A stretch of DNA of 34,763 nucleotides from a virus. The DNA lies in the IMG/VR virus record IMGVR_UViG_3300050821_009471, positions 1-34,763 of that record; one strand, written 5' to 3'. This document shows, piece after piece, positions 23,070-31,029 of this stretch. The translations under genes were made by a program, and so were the position numbers. The notes beneath the pieces were generated by a model. It saw only the letters and a program-made list of their open reading frames with translations, was not told where the DNA came from and did no database searches. How positions within the stretch are numbered: position 1 is the first letter of the stretch; each line of letters begins with the position of its first letter.

Positions 23070-23749
23070 TATCCTCTCCTCCCTTTAATCAGCGCCTGCT
23101 GTTTAGCATAAGCATTCTTCATGCCAGCGTCAGAGAAATCCCCTTGTGAGGCATAAGGAGGAGTGCTCCCGCCTGAGGGTTGATAGTATGGAGACTTGCG
23201 ATTCGCGTCGATCTTATCTTGGATATTAACTTTAGGCACCTCTGGGCGGTTAATCCCAAGAGCCTTGATGTTCTGAAATACCAGTTTCTTTCGAGCAAAG
23301 TTATCAGGCATCTCTAGGAGAGGATCGGCTATATCCGGATATTTCTCCACGAACTTTTGGAGCATAGTATCATCATTCATCACCTGCATAAAGTCGGGAT
23401 TAGAACGGACAAAGTTCTGTTGGCGTTCCTGTTCGATCATCTTATTCGCGTATTCCTGAGCCTCTTTAGAAGCCTCTTTCTTGAAATCCTGAGCAAACTG
23501 ATTTAGCTCTTTCTTAAGAGAGCGTCTATCTACATAGGGTTCATCGCCTCGATAGTCATCCTCCTCCGACTTCGCGGGAGCTTTAAATCGCTCTGCATGC
23601 TCCTGAAGCTGATGCTCAAGCTTAATACGCGCTGCCTTTTCCTCTTCCAAGGCTCTCGCCATCTTTCTCAAATTCATTTCGGAGGAATTTTCTTTTGGGG
23701 CAACTTGAGAAACTTCTTGAGTTTCAGATTGGGCGGCGTTTATAGTCAT
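23069..23749 (-). CDS. Capsid scaffolding protein (226 aa)
   Basis: Classical phage scaffold features: N-terminal coiled-coil (LRKMARALEEEKAARIKLEHQLQEHAERF), very Lys/Glu/Gln-rich helical body, and a Pro/Gly/Ser-rich flexible C-terminus (KSPYYQPSGGSTPPYASQGDF) ending in a basic helix (AYAKQQALIKGRRG) that would contact the coat. Located just upstream of the capsid gene in the same direction. Confidence 0.8.
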   Translation of the reverse strand: MTINAAQSETQEVSQVAPKENSSEMNLRKMARALEEEKAARIKLEHQLQEHAERFKAPAKSEEDDYRGDEPYVDRRSLKKELNQFAQDFKKEASKEAQEYANKMIEQERQQNFVRSNPDFMQVMNDDTMLQKFVEKYPDIADPLLEMPDNFARKKLVFQNIKALGINRPEVPKVNIQDKIDANRKSPYYQPSGGSTPPYASQGDFSDAGMKNAYAKQQALIKGRRG

Positions 23750-23816
23750 GTATGAATCCTGTGTTGAACATAGGTCGATTAAACTAAACTATTTAATTGT
23801 TATCAAGAGGCGATTT

Positions 23817-24095
23817 GTGGACAAGTTGGCGGATTTTTTAAAAGAACTGGTAAGATGCTACGACATTATCAATCGCCCTGAAAAAACATCTTTTGGCCAG
23901 GAAATCACCTTTTGGAGAACAAGATATTTAGACTCTTTAAATCTGTCCTCAAATAAAGAAGATGAGCTTCTAAGAACAATATTCATGTACAGACCGTGTG
24001 AGCCATTTCAATATGGAGAAAAAACCCCAGAGCAAGTAATAAAAGAAATAAGAAAGAGCACCGAAGAACAGCTACATGAAAATAAACCCTCTTGA
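23817..24095 (+). CDS. Hypothetical protein (92 aa)
   Basis: Starts at a GTG with GAGG six bases upstream; the longer frame from 23748 overlaps the scaffold start and has no SD. Helical, charged (VDKLADFLKELVRCYDIINRPEKTSFGQE...EQVIKEIRKSTEEQLH). First gene of the plus-strand six-gene block. Unknown. Confidence 0.5.
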   Translation: MDKLADFLKELVRCYDIINRPEKTSFGQEITFWRTRYLDSLNLSSNKEDELLRTIFMYRPCEPFQYGEKTPEQVIKEIRKSTEEQLHENKPS

Positions 24096-24567
24096 TGCGC
24101 ATGATCGCCTTTTGCACTTCAATAACACGCAGAACCTTGATATTTCGGAATGCTGTCAAGACCTCGTGAACAAAAAGCCATTTGGCGATCATCCTTTTTA
24201 CATATACGCTCATCCTCGCACTGAGGACGACGGAGTGAATAAGCGGCTCATATGGCAACCCAGGCTCACCAAGCCCAGCGCGCAGACCAATAGCATGCTT
24301 TTCAGGGCCTATCCAGGAACAGACAAGATCAAGATCATTTGGATGATCCCAGACCGAGCCTTATGGCCGCAGTTCCAGAAGGGGAACCTTACGCAGTCAT
24401 CGCTAATATGCCAGAGTATCCACGACTTTGAGCATGACAGGAAGAAGTTGGAAGCGCCCGAGCCTGATGACTTGATGGATGAAGTGATATTTAAGATTTA
24501 CCAAGAGATAGCCTGGCAGGCTTTAAAGGACAAGAGAAAATCTGATAACTCTACTTATGATGCATAG
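24076..24567 (+). CDS. Hypothetical protein (163 aa)
   Basis: Overlaps the previous stop by 20 bases. Contains HPFYIYAHPRTEDDGVNKRLIWQPRLTKP and MLFRAYPGTDKIKIIWMIPDRALWPQFQKGNL: a compact alpha/beta protein with many aromatic residues. Unnamed; the pattern recurs in phage small-gene blocks. Confidence 0.65.
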   Translation: MKINPLDAHDRLLHFNNTQNLDISECCQDLVNKKPFGDHPFYIYAHPRTEDDGVNKRLIWQPRLTKPSAQTNSMLFRAYPGTDKIKIIWMIPDRALWPQFQKGNLTQSSLICQSIHDFEHDRKKLEAPEPDDLMDEVIFKIYQEIAWQALKDKRKSDNSTYDA

Positions 24568-24581
24568 AAAAAGGACTAAAA

Positions 24582-24824
24582 ATGCCCGACATGTGGTTTG
24601 ATTTCAAAAAGACACCAATAACCGACACTTTAAATCCAGTCATCATCTTCACAGATTTTGATGAGCTGGCAATCGTTTATTGGCTTGTCAATGGATGGAA
24701 TGGCCCTCATTGGTATAGCGCTGATGAAGAACACTACTATACTGATGAAAATATCCTTTATTGGATGAAATCGCCAAAACCTCCCAAAAAACTGACAACC
24801 ACGGTGCCGACATGCCCGACATAA
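24582..24824 (+). CDS. DUF551-like small protein (80 aa)
   Basis: Acidic, Trp-rich, with an ILYWMKSPKPPKK end similar to the THWMPLPEPPK end of the DUF551 protein at 29979-30218; both share W and PP motifs. Function unknown. The stop region overlaps the next ATG. Confidence 0.55.
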   Translation: MPDMWFDFKKTPITDTLNPVIIFTDFDELAIVYWLVNGWNGPHWYSADEEHYYTDENILYWMKSPKPPKKLTTTVPTCPT

Positions 24825-25003
24825 CCATGTGCAACGACGAATCGTGCCCGATGAGGAACGAGTGCTACCGGTTCAGAGCAATCCCTGACAAGCGCATGCA
24901 AACATACTTCCTCGACTCTCCAAGAGATGGAGAGAAATGCGATCACTTTACATCCATAAAGGGATGGAGAAATATTAGGGATATCTCGGAGACGCCTAAA
25001 TGA
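24812..25003 (+). CDS. Small Cys-rich protein (63 aa)
   Basis: ATG at 24812 overlaps the preceding gene's end. CNDESCPMRNECYRF is a tight Cys cluster (C-x4-C-x5-C) followed by a C before HFTS, likely binding zinc. Typical small phage protein of unknown function; overlaps the phosphoesterase gene's start by 4 bases. Confidence 0.6.
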   Translation: MPDITMCNDESCPMRNECYRFRAIPDKRMQTYFLDSPRDGEKCDHFTSIKGWRNIRDISETPK

Positions 25004-25677
25004 TCATAGATTGTATTTCTGACCTCCACGGGCATTATCCAACCCTGGAAGGCGGCGATCTTTTGATCGTTGCAGGAGATTTAACGGCTTCGGACCAACA
25101 TCATCAGTATGAAGAATTTTTCATATGGCTCTCTAAACAAGATTACAGAAAAAAGGTATTCATTTCGGGGAATCATGATAATCAAGGTATGAGTCAATTT
25201 GACTGGCACGACTATGAATGGAGCGAAGTAGATTATCTCAAAGATTCCGGCACAAAATTCGAAGGTCTCAATATCTGGGGGTCTCCTTGGACCAGAACAT
25301 TCGAAGGGATGAATCCTCACTGCAAAGCGTTCACCTGCGAAACGGATGTTGAATTGAACGATAAATGGAAGTTAATCCCAGAAAATACAGACATCTTGAT
25401 TACCCACTGTCCCCCCTGGGGAATACAAGATTCGACTGGAAATAGCAAAAGAATTGGAAGCTTTTCCTTATTAGAAAAGTTTAATAGAAAAAGATTCAAT
25501 CCCAAGCTCCACGTCTTCGGACACTTACATGAAGGATACGGAGTGTATAAAAAAAAAGTTATTTTAAGATTGAAGCCTCAATTTTCCATTAAAGAGGTGG
25601 GATGTAAATTCGTAAACGCCTCCCACGTCAACGAAATATATCAACCCATTAACAAGCCCATTAGAATGACCCTATGA
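25000..25677 (+). CDS. Calcineurin-like metallophosphoesterase (225 aa)
   Basis: All the family motifs are present: ISDLHGH (D-x-H, ~6-12), GDLTASD (~26), SGNHDN (GNHD, ~49), THCPPWG (~130) and GHLHEGYG (GHxH, ~170). It should bind two metals and cleave phosphoester or nucleotide substrates. Length fits stand-alone phage MPE proteins. It is coupled by short overlaps to genes on both sides. Whether it acts on host RNA, DNA ends or nucleotide signals is not evident. Confidence 0.88.
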   Translation: MIIDCISDLHGHYPTLEGGDLLIVAGDLTASDQHHQYEEFFIWLSKQDYRKKVFISGNHDNQGMSQFDWHDYEWSEVDYLKDSGTKFEGLNIWGSPWTRTFEGMNPHCKAFTCETDVELNDKWKLIPENTDILITHCPPWGIQDSTGNSKRIGSFSLLEKFNRKRFNPKLHVFGHLHEGYGVYKKKVILRLKPQFSIKEVGCKFVNASHVNEIYQPINKPIRMTL

Positions 25678-25970
25678 GCAAATGTGAGATTGAAGAGATT
25701 GGCGATATGCTAACGATTTACACACGGTATGGGATTCCAATGGCATTGATGGATGCCATTTCCAGATACGCATTAGACGAGGGCTATCAATATTGGCTCC
25801 CTGGCGGCCCGAGAGGCGAGTGGAGATTCTGCAAAGAATTGACTCCCGAGAGGATCAAAGAATGCAACGAAGCCCTTAAGCGAGACTCTTGGGAGGAGTC
25901 CCAAGCTGCTTTCGACTTACAGGCATATAACCTACCGAATCCGAACGCATCCGCCCCACAGGATTCTTAA
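25674..25970 (+). CDS. Hypothetical protein (98 aa), antisense to a minus-strand gene
   Basis: Overlaps the phosphoesterase by 4 bases (ATGA). Helical start (IYTRYGIPMALMDAISRYALDEGYQYWLPGG) and a charged middle. The last 95 bases overlap the minus-strand 80-aa gene tail to tail, which is unusual for both being coding; each has a plausible start. Confidence 0.55.
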   Translation: MSKCEIEEIGDMLTIYTRYGIPMALMDAISRYALDEGYQYWLPGGPRGEWRFCKELTPERIKECNEALKRDSWEESQAAFDLQAYNLPNPNASAPQDS

Positions 25971-26118
25971 CCCCTGTGCCGTAATAAGTACCAGCGGCAG
26001 GGGACGGGCCTGCTCGCTGGTCAGCCATTGAAGGCTTAAACTCCCACGGAGCGCCAGGCTTTGGTCTTTTAGTCGTTGGCCTTACAGGCTGATTAAAGAT
26101 ACCGACTTTAGGTTTCAT
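25876..26118 (-). CDS. Small head-type protein, paralogue 1 (80 aa)
   Basis: Shares a core with the next gene: PVRPTTKRPKPGAPWEFKPSMADQRAG..PAAGTYYGTGVKNPVG versus RPKPKP...IWDFTCPTYDERTS...AGTNYGVGKNQPVG. Pro/Lys-rich and basic, without Cys pairs. Location between portal and scaffold suggests head assembly. Its ATG overlaps the paralogue's stop by 11 bases. Confidence 0.55.
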   Translation of the reverse strand: MKPKVGIFNQPVRPTTKRPKPGAPWEFKPSMADQRAGPSPAAGTYYGTGVKNPVGRMRSDSVGYMPVSRKQLGTPPKSLA

Positions 26119-26362
26119 CTGTCTTCATCGTGTTAACTCGTCCGAAAGGCATACAAGGAACACGCTCTTTAGCATCGCCTGAATGGCCTACAGGCTGATT
26201 CTTCCCTACGCCATAATTCGTTCCTGCATTAACAAAGCAGCTGGTTCTCTCGTCGTAAGTGGGACAAGTAAAATCCCAAATATCCGAAGGTTTGTGGTCA
26301 TTCGGTTTTGGTTTCGGGCGTCCGTTCTTGAAAGTATCCTTAAATCCTGAAGATCTTGGCAT
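26108..26362 (-). CDS. Small head-type protein, paralogue 2 (84 aa)
   Basis: Tandem paralogue of the previous gene; has two extra Cys. Preceded by AGG ten bases before ATG and by three phased GTATAAC repeats, which may regulate both genes. Confidence 0.55.
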   Translation of the reverse strand: MPRSSGFKDTFKNGRPKPKPNDHKPSDIWDFTCPTYDERTSCFVNAGTNYGVGKNQPVGHSGDAKERVPCMPFGRVNTMKTDET

Positions 26363-26373
26363 ATTTATACCTA

Positions 26374-26401
26374 GTTATACACGGTTATACCGTGGTTATA
26401 C
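26374..26401. promoter_or_regulatory. Three phased GTTATAC repeats
   Basis: GTTATAC at 26374-26380, 26384-26390 and 26395-26401, at 10- and 11-base intervals, i.e. the same face of the helix. On the minus strand they read GTATAAC and could be overlapping -10 boxes or an operator for the two head-type paralogues. Confidence 0.45.
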
Positions 26402-26409
26402 AAAATTGC

Positions 26410-26513
26410 ACCAACGAACCAGGGAAGTCCTTAACCGCATTAGCGGAGGCGAGCGGTGCCCTGCCTTATGAGTGCGCCGGGAATTACATCCTGAAGTCAA
26501 TGGATACGTTGGT
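26410..26513. ncRNA. Candidate multibranch structured RNA
   Basis: ACCAACG (26410-26416) pairs with CGTTGGT (26507-26513), closing a 104-nt unit with CCGC/GCGG, GGTGC/GCGCC and ATCC/GGAT hairpins, a cloverleaf-like layout on either strand. The GGTGC loop (CCTGCCTTATGAGT) resembles the loops of the terL and capsid inserts. No gene overlaps it. No known family recognised. Confidence 0.35.
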
Positions 26514-26595
26514 TCTTAACCTCACCATACTATTCTTAGGACGACCCAACATCCCTCTCAAGCTCAAAGGGGGTTACGCTTTTTACACGCACCCC

Positions 26596-26664
26596 AAACC
26601 CATGGAGGAATCGAACATCCGTTTCCTCCACTAAAGGAGGATTCTACCACTGAATTAATGGGCA
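26596..26664 (-). tRNA. tRNA-like gene with six-base anticodon loop
   Basis: Acceptor has six pairs (CCCAT/ATGGG plus G.U), D arm ATTC..GAAT with AGTGGTA loop, anticodon stem CCTCC/GGAGG closing only six bases (TTTAGT), four-base variable region, T arm with TTCGATT loop and one mismatch. The T1-T72 pair is missing, and CCA is absent. Possible anticodon UAG or AGU; may be degenerate or specialised. 26363-26669 otherwise has no gene. Confidence 0.5.
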
Positions 26665-26669
26665 ACTAA

Positions 26670-26885
26670 TTAGTATCTGTAACCAGACTTCATTTTGTGA
26701 GATTTAGCCTTGGAGTCTCCCATAGACTGAACCTCTTTGACGCCTTCTGTGGTATCCTTGTATTCAGATCCGAGATGGCCTGAGCCTTCAGCTGAGGAGT
26801 ATTTCTTGGTATGAGTCTTAGAACTCATCGACATTTCGGAAGTGTGTGGCATCCCGCCAAAGTCTGTAATTTTACGGCCCGACAT
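26670..26885 (-). CDS. Small Ser/Lys/Gly-rich head protein (71 aa)
   Basis: Low-complexity hydrophilic: SEMSMSSKTHTKKYSSAEGSGHLGSEYKD, without hydrophobic core, so probably disordered or a nucleoid-like packaging peptide. Located between portal and head-type genes. Not recognised. Confidence 0.5.
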   Translation of the reverse strand: MSGRKITDFGGMPHTSEMSMSSKTHTKKYSSAEGSGHLGSEYKDTTEGVKEVQSMGDSKAKSHKMKSGYRY

Positions 26886-26924
26886 ATTTACCTCGAGGTT
26901 GAGCTTTGAGATCCATTATAGCGT

Positions 26925-27134
26925 TCAAGTAATCTTTTGCAAGAAAGACTCTAACCACTCTGACTTAGCCTGTATTTCAGACTCAGTGAAGCTCTTTTCA
27001 GACCGCAATTCTCGATAACGGGCTTTAATTCCCTTCTTCGCTTCCTGCAAGAGAGGGTCGTTATCGCCGTCGAAAGGGTGAGCCAACAGGACTTTCACGA
27101 TAAACTCTGAGAGGAGCGGTATTTGATCGTTCAT
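26925..27134 (-). CDS. Hypothetical protein (69 aa)
   Basis: Helical (LLSEFIVKVLLAHPF...LLQEAKKGIKARYRELRSEKSF). ATG overlaps the lipoprotein's stop (ATGA). Unknown. Confidence 0.5.
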   Translation of the reverse strand: MNDQIPLLSEFIVKVLLAHPFDGDNDPLLQEAKKGIKARYRELRSEKSFTESEIQAKSEWLESFLQKIT

Positions 27135-27298
27135 GGGGCCTTTGGCACGTCTATGGGCATTACTTTAATGTCTATTCCTTCGTGTTTCTTAATAACTGTC
27201 TCCGTCATCGACTCAAGTTCATTAGTTGCAGCTTTGAAGCATGCATTAAGAGCGAATCCAACGAAGAATACCGATATAGGCCAAGCGTAATATCTCAT
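27131..27298 (-). CDS. Small lipoprotein (55 aa), possible outer spanin
   Basis: Hydrophobic leader (WPISVFFVGFALNAC) with a good lipobox L-N-A-C at residue 19, then a short charged periplasmic domain (ELESMTETVIKKHEG). AGGA seven bases before ATG. Small lipoproteins of this size can be o-spanins, but no inner spanin or endolysin is next to it. Overlaps both neighbours by ATGA. Confidence 0.5.
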   Translation of the reverse strand: MRYYAWPISVFFVGFALNACFKAATNELESMTETVIKKHEGIDIKVMPIDVPKAP

Positions 27299-27525
27299 TT
27301 CTTATCCTCAAAGGGCGTTTTAGGCCTCTCCCAGCAACGAAAGGGACACTTATCTTCGGCTCGTGGGTCATTAGGATCTACGCTACAACCTCCGTTAAGC
27401 CAAAGGTTGCAATCTTTGCAATACCCAGAGTCCCAATCGACGGCATATAGAGAGCTTTTTTTCCCGCATTGAGGGCATAGGGAAGGCTCTATATCATTCC
27501 ATGTTCTCAATCCATTCACTAACAT
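27295..27525 (-). CDS. Zinc-ribbon protein (76 aa)
   Basis: CPQCGKK (residue ~17) and CKDC (~36) form a zinc ribbon; two more Cys near the end. The ATG at 27525 has AGGA eight bases upstream; the upstream GTG at 27531 is less likely. Follows portal directly. Unknown role. Confidence 0.55.
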   Translation of the reverse strand: MLVNGLRTWNDIEPSLCPQCGKKSSLYAVDWDSGYCKDCNLWLNGGCSVDPNDPRAEDKCPFRCWERPKTPFEDKK

Positions 27526-27536
27526 AGTCACTGTCC

Positions 27537-29627
27537 TTACTGTTGCTGCCCACCACTTTGGCTCATAGATGCTAGCATTTGGGCGACAAAATCGTTAGCC
27601 AAAGATTCTTTTTGAGCGTCGCGTTTGGCTATATCTTCTTCTGTCTGGTTGTCACCTTCAAGAGTTTTGAGGTCATTTTGCTTCAAATGCGCTTCCATTT
27701 CCCCATATTTACTCGTAACTTCTACTATTTTAGCAAGCGCTTCCGCCTTAGCCTTAGTAGCTAATGCGTGATTCTTCGTAACTTCAGCTAATCTTTCCTC
27801 GTAAAGACCGAGGTCGGATTGAGCCCTTCCATGCCTTTCGCGTGCGGTCGCAATGTTCGATACCGCTTTGGAATACAGCTCTTTAACTTTGGCCTCTTCA
27901 AGCACACTCGCGACATTCTGCGCATGCTCCGCTTGAGCTGATTGCTGTTGTTCTTGCTGCGCCAGGATCTGAGTGAGCTCGTCTTTTCCTTGGATAACAG
28001 CGCGTTTCGCAATCTCTGATGGGGGGATGATCCCTCCGAGAGAAGCATTGAGGTCCATCCACTGCATAAACTCTTGGTTCTTCTGCGTCGCAGTATTTAG
28101 CCCTTCAGCTACAACCACTTGGTATTTAGCGAAGATACGCGAGTAGAAGTGAGGACTTGGATCTTCGCCGAGGAGCAATCCCACTTTAGCAGCGTTCCAG
28201 TTGTTGAGGATGATGCTGAGCAATTTGCCACCTAGAAGCTTTAGAGAGTAGTCCCACTGGTCAAAGTACTTCTGTAAGACCATGAGGTTCGCTCCCTGCT
28301 TTAAAAGCACGGTAAGTCCAGAGACTTGCTTATCGTCTTGCGCAGACCAGTTCTCTACGTTCACGCCGCTCGTAGCATAGATCAAACTCATAAGCTGATC
28401 GGCAAGAGCCATGTCGGAAGGCGGTACGGCATTGGGAATGATCTTCTCAACGTCGGTCATTTCATAGCCTTCGTTGACCAGAACATCCCAGCCTTGGCCA
28501 GACTTCTTCAGGTTGTCTTCGTTGGCCACAGCCCCGACTTTGCGCTTCCATCCGGTATTGATCGAACTCTCTGATATATCGTGGTTCAGAAGGACTCGGC
28601 GTGAAAAAAGCCACTGCGCTGAGCGCATTGGGCGCACGAGTGAGCGGACGCGGTCATTAAAATAATTTATGTGCGGGTCATAATTCCAAAAAACAGGAAT
28701 AAAAGGGCAATCATCAAAATGTAGAGGGTTATCACCTTGAAACATAAGCTGGTCATTGAGTACCGTCGCAAGTTTCCAAGTGGGCACTTCAACTTCGACC
28801 ACTTGTAGATCTGGAATATTATAAAGGATCTCATCTAACTGTTCCTGGCCTCCGCCAAAGTCAAAGAACTGATTCCTTGCTGGGCTATAAAGGCGCTTCT
28901 TTTTACGCTTCCATCTATACCACACATAAGAAAGAACCATTAAATCATTTCTTGCCATGTTATAATTTTCTGGAAGAAAATAAAAACTACCATATCTCTG
29001 AGGCGTTCCAGACATTGGAGCAATGCTTCCGATACTATCAGGGAACCGGGCTTCAGCTTCGTGCTTGGAGATGTACTCCTGGGTCCATATAAATTCGGCT
29101 TGATTGATATCAGATCTCCAATATGGGTCCATCAAGAAGCTGTTGTATTCCCAGATCTTTAATTTAAGAGATCCCTGAGCAGGATCATCACCTGTATAGT
29201 CCAAGTAGGGTTGGAGTAGAACCATTCCACTAATTGCAGCGAGTTCACAAGCTTTAGAAAACTGCTCATTTATCCCCTCCACATTGGCTACGTGATCGAC
29301 AATTCGAGTGTACTGGTCTGTAGTATGAGGGTCCGCGCCTTCAGTAGGAATGTAGTTAATCGACTTGCGGTGTTGGCGCTGAAATCCACCGACCATATTT
29401 ATGGGCTGTTGTATTATATTGAAATTAAAACGACTGGAATTGTTATTAGTTCCGGTTAACCCAAAGTGTTTGTTAACAAAGTCTTGAGAACCTGCGTAAA
29501 AGAGAGTGTCCACATTGCTTTCGTTCCATCGACTTTGCTCGATTGGCTGGAACTTACTATAGAGGTTGTCAAGCCATTGTCGGACATTTGTTTGATTCGG
29601 CTCATTGGAATTTTGCCATGGAGGCAT
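27537..29627 (-). CDS. Portal protein (696 aa)
   Basis: Large portal of the podovirus type: N-terminal FNIIQQPINMVGGFQRQHRKSINYIPTEGAD, wing and stem regions, LYSPARNQFFDFGG, SLIYATSGVNVENWSAQDDKQVSGL, and a C-terminal helical barrel that is Gln/Ala-rich (QILAQQEQQQSAQAEHAQN). It should form the dodecameric head vertex that docks terminase. Sits between terminase and scaffold. The nearest SD is weak and distant (AGAGG 23 bases up). Confidence 0.85.
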   Translation of the reverse strand: MPPWQNSNEPNQTNVRQWLDNLYSKFQPIEQSRWNESNVDTLFYAGSQDFVNKHFGLTGTNNNSSRFNFNIIQQPINMVGGFQRQHRKSINYIPTEGADPHTTDQYTRIVDHVANVEGINEQFSKACELAAISGMVLLQPYLDYTGDDPAQGSLKLKIWEYNSFLMDPYWRSDINQAEFIWTQEYISKHEAEARFPDSIGSIAPMSGTPQRYGSFYFLPENYNMARNDLMVLSYVWYRWKRKKKRLYSPARNQFFDFGGGQEQLDEILYNIPDLQVVEVEVPTWKLATVLNDQLMFQGDNPLHFDDCPFIPVFWNYDPHINYFNDRVRSLVRPMRSAQWLFSRRVLLNHDISESSINTGWKRKVGAVANEDNLKKSGQGWDVLVNEGYEMTDVEKIIPNAVPPSDMALADQLMSLIYATSGVNVENWSAQDDKQVSGLTVLLKQGANLMVLQKYFDQWDYSLKLLGGKLLSIILNNWNAAKVGLLLGEDPSPHFYSRIFAKYQVVVAEGLNTATQKNQEFMQWMDLNASLGGIIPPSEIAKRAVIQGKDELTQILAQQEQQQSAQAEHAQNVASVLEEAKVKELYSKAVSNIATARERHGRAQSDLGLYEERLAEVTKNHALATKAKAEALAKIVEVTSKYGEMEAHLKQNDLKTLEGDNQTEEDIAKRDAQKESLANDFVAQMLASMSQSGGQQQ

Positions 29628-29693
29628 GTAGAAGCTGATATGTCACCTCTTGTTGAGACGAAGATATCAACTAAAATTTTATTATGGAAGGAA

Positions 29694-29837
29694 CTACTTG
29701 TTGGAGTTGATCTTGACAGTCGGCCATTTAGGTTCTTCATCTTTAGGCTTAGGCTTAGGCTTTCCCGCAAGCGATTCGAATACATCTTTGAGAGGACCTT
29801 TCTTGAGATCGCCGAATAGGTCGTTAACGTCTTTCAT
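29694..29837 (-). CDS. Small basic protein (47 aa)
   Basis: ATG 29837 follows GGTGAAGAAG. Sequence DLFGDLKKGPLKDVFESLAGKPKPKPKDEEPKWPT: helix then Pro/Lys tail. Overlaps the 52-aa gene by 14 bases. Function unknown. Confidence 0.45.
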   Translation of the reverse strand: MKDVNDLFGDLKKGPLKDVFESLAGKPKPKPKDEEPKWPTVKINSNK

Positions 29838-29982
29838 CTTCTTCACCTTTGTGCACAATATTCCAAGCCAGCATAAATGCCACCCTAGCCTCATCATCCA
29901 AAGTAAGCGCCCAGTGAGCTACTTTTGCCTCTTCCGGCCGGTCTTTAATCAGATCGACTGCTTCTTGAACGAGTTGAATCAT
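29824..29982 (-). CDS. Small hypothetical protein (52 aa)
   Basis: ATGA overlap with the DUF551 gene. Helical acidic (VQEAVDLIKDRPEEAKVAHWAL...VAFMLAWNIVHK). Too short for default gene callers. No function can be assigned. Confidence 0.5.
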   Translation of the reverse strand: MIQLVQEAVDLIKDRPEEAKVAHWALTLDDEARVAFMLAWNIVHKGEEDERR

Positions 29983-30218
29983 TTAGGTGGTTCGGGTAAA
30001 GGCATCCAGTGAGTTATTTTTATTTGGTGATAGGAATCATCCCACTGACCTGGAAGAACTCCTCTAGATTGTCCACCGCAATAGTTACAAGACTCCCATC
30101 CTCCCGCTACGCAATAATCCCCATCATTTTTGAATGAATGTATTCCTTCCTTGGGACAATATCCAAGAAATAATTTAGAATCTGGGAATCGATCCTCGAC
30201 GCTAATCCATTCACTCAT
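29979..30218 (-). CDS. DUF551 family protein (79 aa)
   Basis: Begins MSEWISVEDRFPDS and ends ITHWMPLPEPPK, the diagnostic ends of DUF551, a common small phage protein of unknown function. Two Cys near residue 45 (CNYCG) may bind metal. Confidence 0.75.
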   Translation of the reverse strand: MSEWISVEDRFPDSKLFLGYCPKEGIHSFKNDGDYCVAGGWESCNYCGGQSRGVLPGQWDDSYHQIKITHWMPLPEPPK

Positions 30219-30469
30219 TTCTGCGAAGCCTCCAAATCAATCCAGTCCCAGTCGGTAAACTCCTTGAAGATATCCTTCCAGCAGGGAAGCCTCTCCGTAT
30301 CTATAGTTATGATAGCCACGGAGTCTAGTAAAGTCTCGCGCGTCATGCGCCGATGAGCGGGCTTCTTGGCCATCATTCCCTCCAAGATAGTTGGAACGCT
30401 CTCCAAGTCATCCAGAATCCATTTGCTTGGAGGAAGTCGATAGAGGGTGCGGACGTAGTATTTGATCAT
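30215..30469 (-). CDS. Hypothetical protein (84 aa)
   Basis: Overlaps the DUF551 gene by ATGA. YYVRTLYRLPPSKWILDDLES, then a second half with DSVAIITIDTERLPCWKDIFKEF. Not recognised. Confidence 0.5.
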   Translation of the reverse strand: MIKYYVRTLYRLPPSKWILDDLESVPTILEGMMAKKPAHRRMTRETLLDSVAIITIDTERLPCWKDIFKEFTDWDWIDLEASQK

Positions 30470-30519
30470 TTATTCCTCTAAAAATTCCCCAGCGTGATTT
30501 CGATAAAACTTTGTGAGGT

Positions 30520-31029
30520 TTATGCTCGCTGGGGCGCTAATTTAAATCTTCGTCTCTTTCCTGTCTTTTTGTCGATCGTTATGAGCTCTTCGGATTTCGG
30601 AGGATATTTTTCTGCCACTGAAAATGAGACTTTGATGCCTTCTTTGCATAGGTTATCAATCTTTACGTATAGGGCATCTAGACGACCTTCAATTCCGTCC
30701 ATTCGCTTTTGAATCTCTTCTACCTTCCAGGTGATTGAATTGATGCTCATAAATGTGTCGATTAGAGCTTTCAGGTTCATCTTATCCGAGTAAATATCGA
30801 GTGCCGCGACAAACTCCTCGATAGATTTAATAATCTGTCTATCGTCAATCTTCAAAGGAGAACTGAATTGAGTAATGAAGTTTTGAAGAATCCTGTCGGG
30901 GCCAATCAATTTACTAAGGCACTGAATAGGATGAATCAAATTGATCACATGAGTTTCAAGGTCCCCTATCTTTCGATAAATTTCGTTGAACTGAGCTGCT
31001 TTTTCGTCTTTTTTCGCTTCTTCTGTCAT
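30520..31029 (-). CDS. Coiled-coil hypothetical protein (169 aa)
   Basis: ATGA overlap with the terL stop. Amphipathic helices with heptads (EIYRKIGDLETHVINLI, VEEIQKRMDGIEGRLDALYVKID) and a basic tail (KKTGKRRRFKLAPQRA). Could be an oligomeric head or terminase accessory protein; unknown. Confidence 0.6.
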   Translation of the reverse strand: MTEEAKKDEKAAQFNEIYRKIGDLETHVINLIHPIQCLSKLIGPDRILQNFITQFSSPLKIDDRQIIKSIEEFVAALDIYSDKMNLKALIDTFMSINSITWKVEEIQKRMDGIEGRLDALYVKIDNLCKEGIKVSFSVAEKYPPKSEELITIDKKTGKRRRFKLAPQRA

